A stretch of 64,000 bases of DNA from contig OY747705.1 in the NCBI GenBank assembly GCA_963556495.2, positions 22,867,501 through 22,931,500 of the forward strand. The letters are read 5' to 3'. The notes under the pieces are model-generated. The model saw only the letters and a list, made by a program, of their open reading frames with translations, was not told the DNA's origin and did no database searches. Position numbers and translations under genes: made by a program. This document shows, piece after piece, positions 60,311-64,000 of the stretch (its first letter is position 1; every line of letters begins with the position of its first letter). Source of the DNA: Valencia hispanica. Lineage: Eukaryota; Chordata; Actinopteri; Cyprinodontiformes; Valenciidae.

Positions 60311-61892
60311 ATAAGTGAGGACCCAGAAATCCAGAGAGAAAGTACTCCGCAGCCATCTCTCTGATTAACATTGTTTTGGATTTAGTTTTGAAGCTATTCT
60401 TACTCTTCAAAATATTACAGAATAATCTTGTTACTTTACATACAGTACATGAAGCGTTTTGTCTGTATTATACTTAAAAGAGAGAACACAACTATAAAAA
60501 AGCAGTATTTTCTTTCAATGCTAAACAAACCAAATAAAGAGCACAATGCAGCACTTTTGCCTGGAGTCATGTTCCCATGTAAGTCTTCGCACAGACCCTC
60601 ATCCTCCCGCTTTAGGAAGATATTTTCCAAACTCTACAGCTCATGGTAGCAGCCTTCAGACACTACAAATCCTACAGGCTGGCCTCTGACAAAGCAGAGC
60701 AATATCAAAGTCCGGGACCATGACAGGGTTGCTCCTCTTGGATATATTTTTAATATTTATGCAGACGCATAAAAAAATGTAATAAACTAAAACAACAAGT
60801 GAATTAGTTATGAAACACAACAGGATATTGCAAAGAGATTATGTTGTTTCCTTTTCAGCCACATGTCCCTCAGTGCTGGCCTCTGCACAACAACCCAGAA
60901 TCAGCTTTAATTGGTGGGGGAGTGGGAACCAAACTAACTTTCATAAAAGTTAGCAGAGGTTTTTGTGACCCTCAAATGTGAGCATCTACATATGGAAAGA
61001 CCTGATGTATTTTTTTGAATGGGTAAATCCTTAGAATACTATCCAGGTACAGAGTGTGACAGGCCCACTCGAGGTTCAAAGCACGGCTCATATGTTGTGA
61101 TAATGACTTTTTCTTGCCAAGACACAGCGTGAAGCAAATGCTGTCCAGCTGGATGAAGAAAAGGGAGATAGAGTATATACTGTTTGCTGCGAGGCCGAGA
61201 GGAGAGAGAGGTGTGTTATGTTTGGATGTCAGCAGAGCCCTGCTTCATGAGCGCCTGCTGGAAGCTGCCGCTGAAAAGATAATAAAAGGATTAGACCTGT
61301 TTTTTCTATAGAGCTGGGTCCTAAAAGAGAATGTCTCAACTGTTTCCTCTACACGAATAGCTCAAATACTCAAATGCCTTTGTCTATTGAATGAGCACAA
61401 CAAAAACATGAGACATCAGGTCTAGTGGTTAAAGGTCCACAAACTCAGACAAAAATAAGACACTTTGGAAAGTTTGATCAAAACACATATACACAAAGAA
61501 ACTTTTGGTTTCATATGTGCAGAATATTTGCTTAAAGCGGTAGTCTAAGATTTTTGAAGTGAGGTTATGTTAAAAAAGACATGAGCAGTTAATATCTTAC
61601 TTGCAGTTGCTAACTCTCATAGCATATTCATTTAATATGAATCCATATTAGTTTGCCAAGGAGCTTGTCTGACTGGGGACCAAGAGGACTTATACCATGG
61701 GAAATAAACTACAATCTCAAAAGCATTAAAACTATTTTATGAACCTGCGGTCCACAATTTGGACTTTTCCTCACAATGGTTTTGTGTGGAACCATAATTC
61801 ACAAATGATTTAGCATGCCAGCAGATGCATATAGGCGCTTTTGAAACATTTTAAGGCGAGGCTTTTCAACCAAGATACAGACAAATTGAAAA

Positions 61893-61929
61893 CTTCACAT
61901 GGAAAATATTAGATATTTTCCATGTGAAG
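61893..61929. repeat. Perfect hairpin, 17-bp arms, 3-nt loop
   Basis: The arm cttcacatggaaaatat is followed by tag and its exact reverse complement, 37 bp in all. The inverted symmetry stops immediately outside. It may be a solo palindrome, the fused ends of a small element, or a foldable RNA. The arms are short for a miRNA precursor. Confidence 0.9.
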
Positions 61930-62573
61930 GTATTATTAGGTATTTTTTACACATTGCTTTTTGCTTTCATTTTTGTCAAAGTAAGATGGACCACAAACAT
62001 CCAGTGACTTTTACAAGCAAACCTGAGAGGCACATAATTATTAACCTTTACTAAATATGCGAAGTGTTTTCAAAGAAAGAGTGAGCCGTATCATCTTCTA
62101 TTTGAGAATTGACCAAAAAAAAATCTAAATTAAGAAACATAATCAACCTATATATCCCAAATATTAAGCATGACTTTCTGTTGTCAAGGCAACCATGTAA
62201 AGGCCTTTTTATGTTTTGGAACTACGATGATTTACAGATCTTTTCTCTACAAAAATCTGTTAGTTTGTTATATTTCATTAAAATATTTCCTCTTTAGTTA
62301 ATCATTTATACAAAAAAAGAAATGTATGGGGCCTGTGAGCGCCTTCAACTTAAGGTTATGCATGGCAAGAATTTTGGACATCACTGCTTTATGTTTGGGT
62401 TGGGCAGAAATACTGGTGGAGGAAGTGTGCCACCATTAAGCTTCCTGTGTCAAACGTGCACTGAAAATAGAACATTCATAGCATTTTCAGTCAGAAATAC
62501 TCTAACCAAAAATGCTGCATCCAATTGCTCTGCTTCCCCTTGCAGTTCATAGAGGTTATGGGTTAGTCCTTAC

Positions 62574-62627
62574 CTCCCGAGACGGATTATTGGGGTAATG
62601 TTTGTGGGTCGACTTCAACTCCCCATT
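62574..62627 (-). other. Candidate 54-nt exon (18 codons)
   Basis: The acceptor ccaacacag has a poor pyrimidine tract, but the donor gtaagg is good. Only one frame is open (NGELKSTHKHYPNNPSRE). The length is a multiple of three, like the candidate at 41264-41326. The peptide is not recognised. Confidence 0.2.
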
Positions 62628-64000
62628 CTGTGTTGGAACATTTTAGATGATCTGGAGGCATATGTACACATGTAGCTTTTCTAGCCGGAAACATTTTACA
62701 GTATGTGTTTCACAAAGGAAGGGCCTTTAGTGGTCCACCACCTGCTACCTGCATTCTCATGTAAATAATTATTGTATTCTCTGCAAATTTAAAAAAATAC
62801 TGTTTGCATGATCAGTGTTTTAGCATGACTGGAGTTATTTTAAGATGATAGAGGTCTACCTTGGCATGGCCTCTTTTGGACTACCTGTTGACTTGTTGCA
62901 ACTGGGATGAAACAATCTTGACTTTACACAAATGAAAAAGTTAAGAGGTATTTACAACAGGTAACATATCAACTCTTTATAGTCTCGCATGAGAACTCTA
63001 CTTGAAATATTCTAAATTTTCCCACAAATGTAGTTACAAATCCAGACAGAAAGTGTGTTCATTTTTGTATTGGCCTCTGAGTTAATCTTCTGAGTTACAT
63101 TTTTTATGAACATACAGGAAATCACTGCAGATTTGATGTGCTACAATCTAACATAATGTACCAGCATCAATCCCTCGCACTATGAAACGGGCCCATTTTA
63201 ACTTGTGTTTTAACGTGTTTGTGCATTAATGGGCTTGGAATAAGGGTGTTCAGGAGGTTAAGGTGTGCTGCAGAATTTTCACTGTGTCCCATTTCTCAGA
63301 CAGAGTCCAGAAGTTTGTCCACAATGAGCCAAATTGTTCTCATGTTCACATATGGTAAACATCCCCAAAACGCTGTCACACTCTCTGAGTGTGTATACGG
63401 TATAAACAAATAGTGCATATTTGTGATTTGACCGTTTTGGATAAAAGATACATCTGCAATGTTAATAGGCCAAAAAAAACAAACAAAACTTAAAAAACAC
63501 TAAAGTTGTAAAGTTGAACTATCAATGTGGACATGTAGAGAAAATAGTAATCAGCCAGAGATTGGAATCAGCCTCTTTTTCTTGATTGGTGATTGGCAGG
63601 CTAATTACTGAAAAATCTGATTGCTTTCAAGCTAACTAAATGTATCAACACTGAGGATTCCTGTCATTTTTCAATAATAAATCCATTGAACAACACTTTT
63701 TTAAGTTGATTGCAAATCAGATAAAGGTTAGCGGCACAGATCTAATTAGGTCTATTTAAGGGGGCTTCAACTTCCTCAAATATTCCTAAGACCCCCCTAA
63801 ATTCACAAAATATATTTTTTCACACAAGAAATCATTTCAGACATGTGCTTTAAACAAAGCAGCCAGACTACAAATAAAAATAAATAATAATGAAAGATTT
63901 TATTATTTATTTTTAAATGATTGCATTATTATTTTAATGAGGTTCTCGTTCCTCTGCGGTGGTCTGTAGATGGGTGCTTTCACTGACTGCTATAGCCTAA

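Larger units (their letters stand above)
34090..64000 (-). other. glis1: Presumed single long glis1 intron extending beyond the window
   Basis: The finger-3 exon needs an upstream phase-0 exon with fingers 1-2 (ending with the first Cys of finger 3). I looked on the minus strand for the conserved finger-2/3 text and found none, so about 30 kb of intron lies in this window. It holds the transposon nest at 35118-38960, Tc1 relic D, common repeats, the Tc1/Penelope nest and SINEs. It could instead contain unrecognised noncoding genes. Confidence 0.6.
57669..64000. other. Intronic sequence, mostly unrecognised
   Basis: 6.3 kb with a CA run (58907-58933), a possible Tc1 fragment (60044-60310), a perfect hairpin (61893-61929), a repeat-like patch at 61530-61730 and an exon-like segment (62574-62627). 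No gene could be supported. Confidence 0.45.

Noticed and set aside
34090..64000. Upstream glis1 exon coding fingers 1-2
   Set aside because: Looked for the conserved finger-2/3 text on the minus strand and found no match; presumed to lie beyond the window.

Overview
The window is nuclear DNA of a ray-finned fish, probably a teleost. The evidence is split exons with GT-AG introns, AT-rich introns, many Tc1-like and hAT DNA transposons, Penelope, LINE and tRNA-like SINE pieces, and a long TATC microsatellite. No bacterial-style operon, rRNA, tRNA gene or CRISPR array was seen.

One host gene can be read with confidence: the 3' part of glis1, a GLI-similar Kruppel-type zinc finger transcription factor, on the minus strand. 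Seven exons (34089-33928, 29215-29105, 23900-23759, 18601-18427, 3276-3143, 2451-2296, 2207-2065) join in a consistent phase into 1023 nt (340 residues plus stop). They encode zinc finger 3 from its second cysteine, fingers 4 and 5, and the whole C-terminal region. Fingers 1-2 and the N-terminus are not visible and should lie beyond 64000, so 34090-64000 reads as one very long intron. GLIS1 is preferred over the paralogue GLIS3 because several post-finger blocks match GLIS1. I cannot tell glis1a from glis1b.

Most of the rest is transposable-element debris in introns. 1-2064: 3' flank with a Tc1-like relic. 3277-18426 (15 kb intron): unnamed DNA transposon relic, a hAT-in-hAT nest with target duplications (4637-7582), Tc1-like relic, MITE-in-transposon (15130-16082), TATC array. 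18602-23758: two Tc1-like relics of one family in opposite orientation. 27700-29045: further Tc1-like pieces. 30650-31956: SINE and hAT MITE. 35118-38960: a composite nest (SINE in MITE; LINE and another insert in a DNA transposon). 40145-41090: another Tc1-like relic. 43550-44720: common fish repeats. 54373-56614: a Tc1/mariner element interrupted by a 5'-truncated Penelope-like retroelement with a 15-bp target duplication. 57327-57668: SINE-like repeat. Long stretches of 45000-54370 and 57700-64000 hold nothing I can name.

The observations most worth checking are the Penelope-in-Tc1 insertion, which creates an in-frame 181-aa transposase/GIY-YIG chimeric ORF and carries a hammerhead-like motif; two small exon-like segments and a CpG-rich block in the long upstream intron; a tandem NAGNAG acceptor in glis1; and a perfect 17-bp-arm hairpin.
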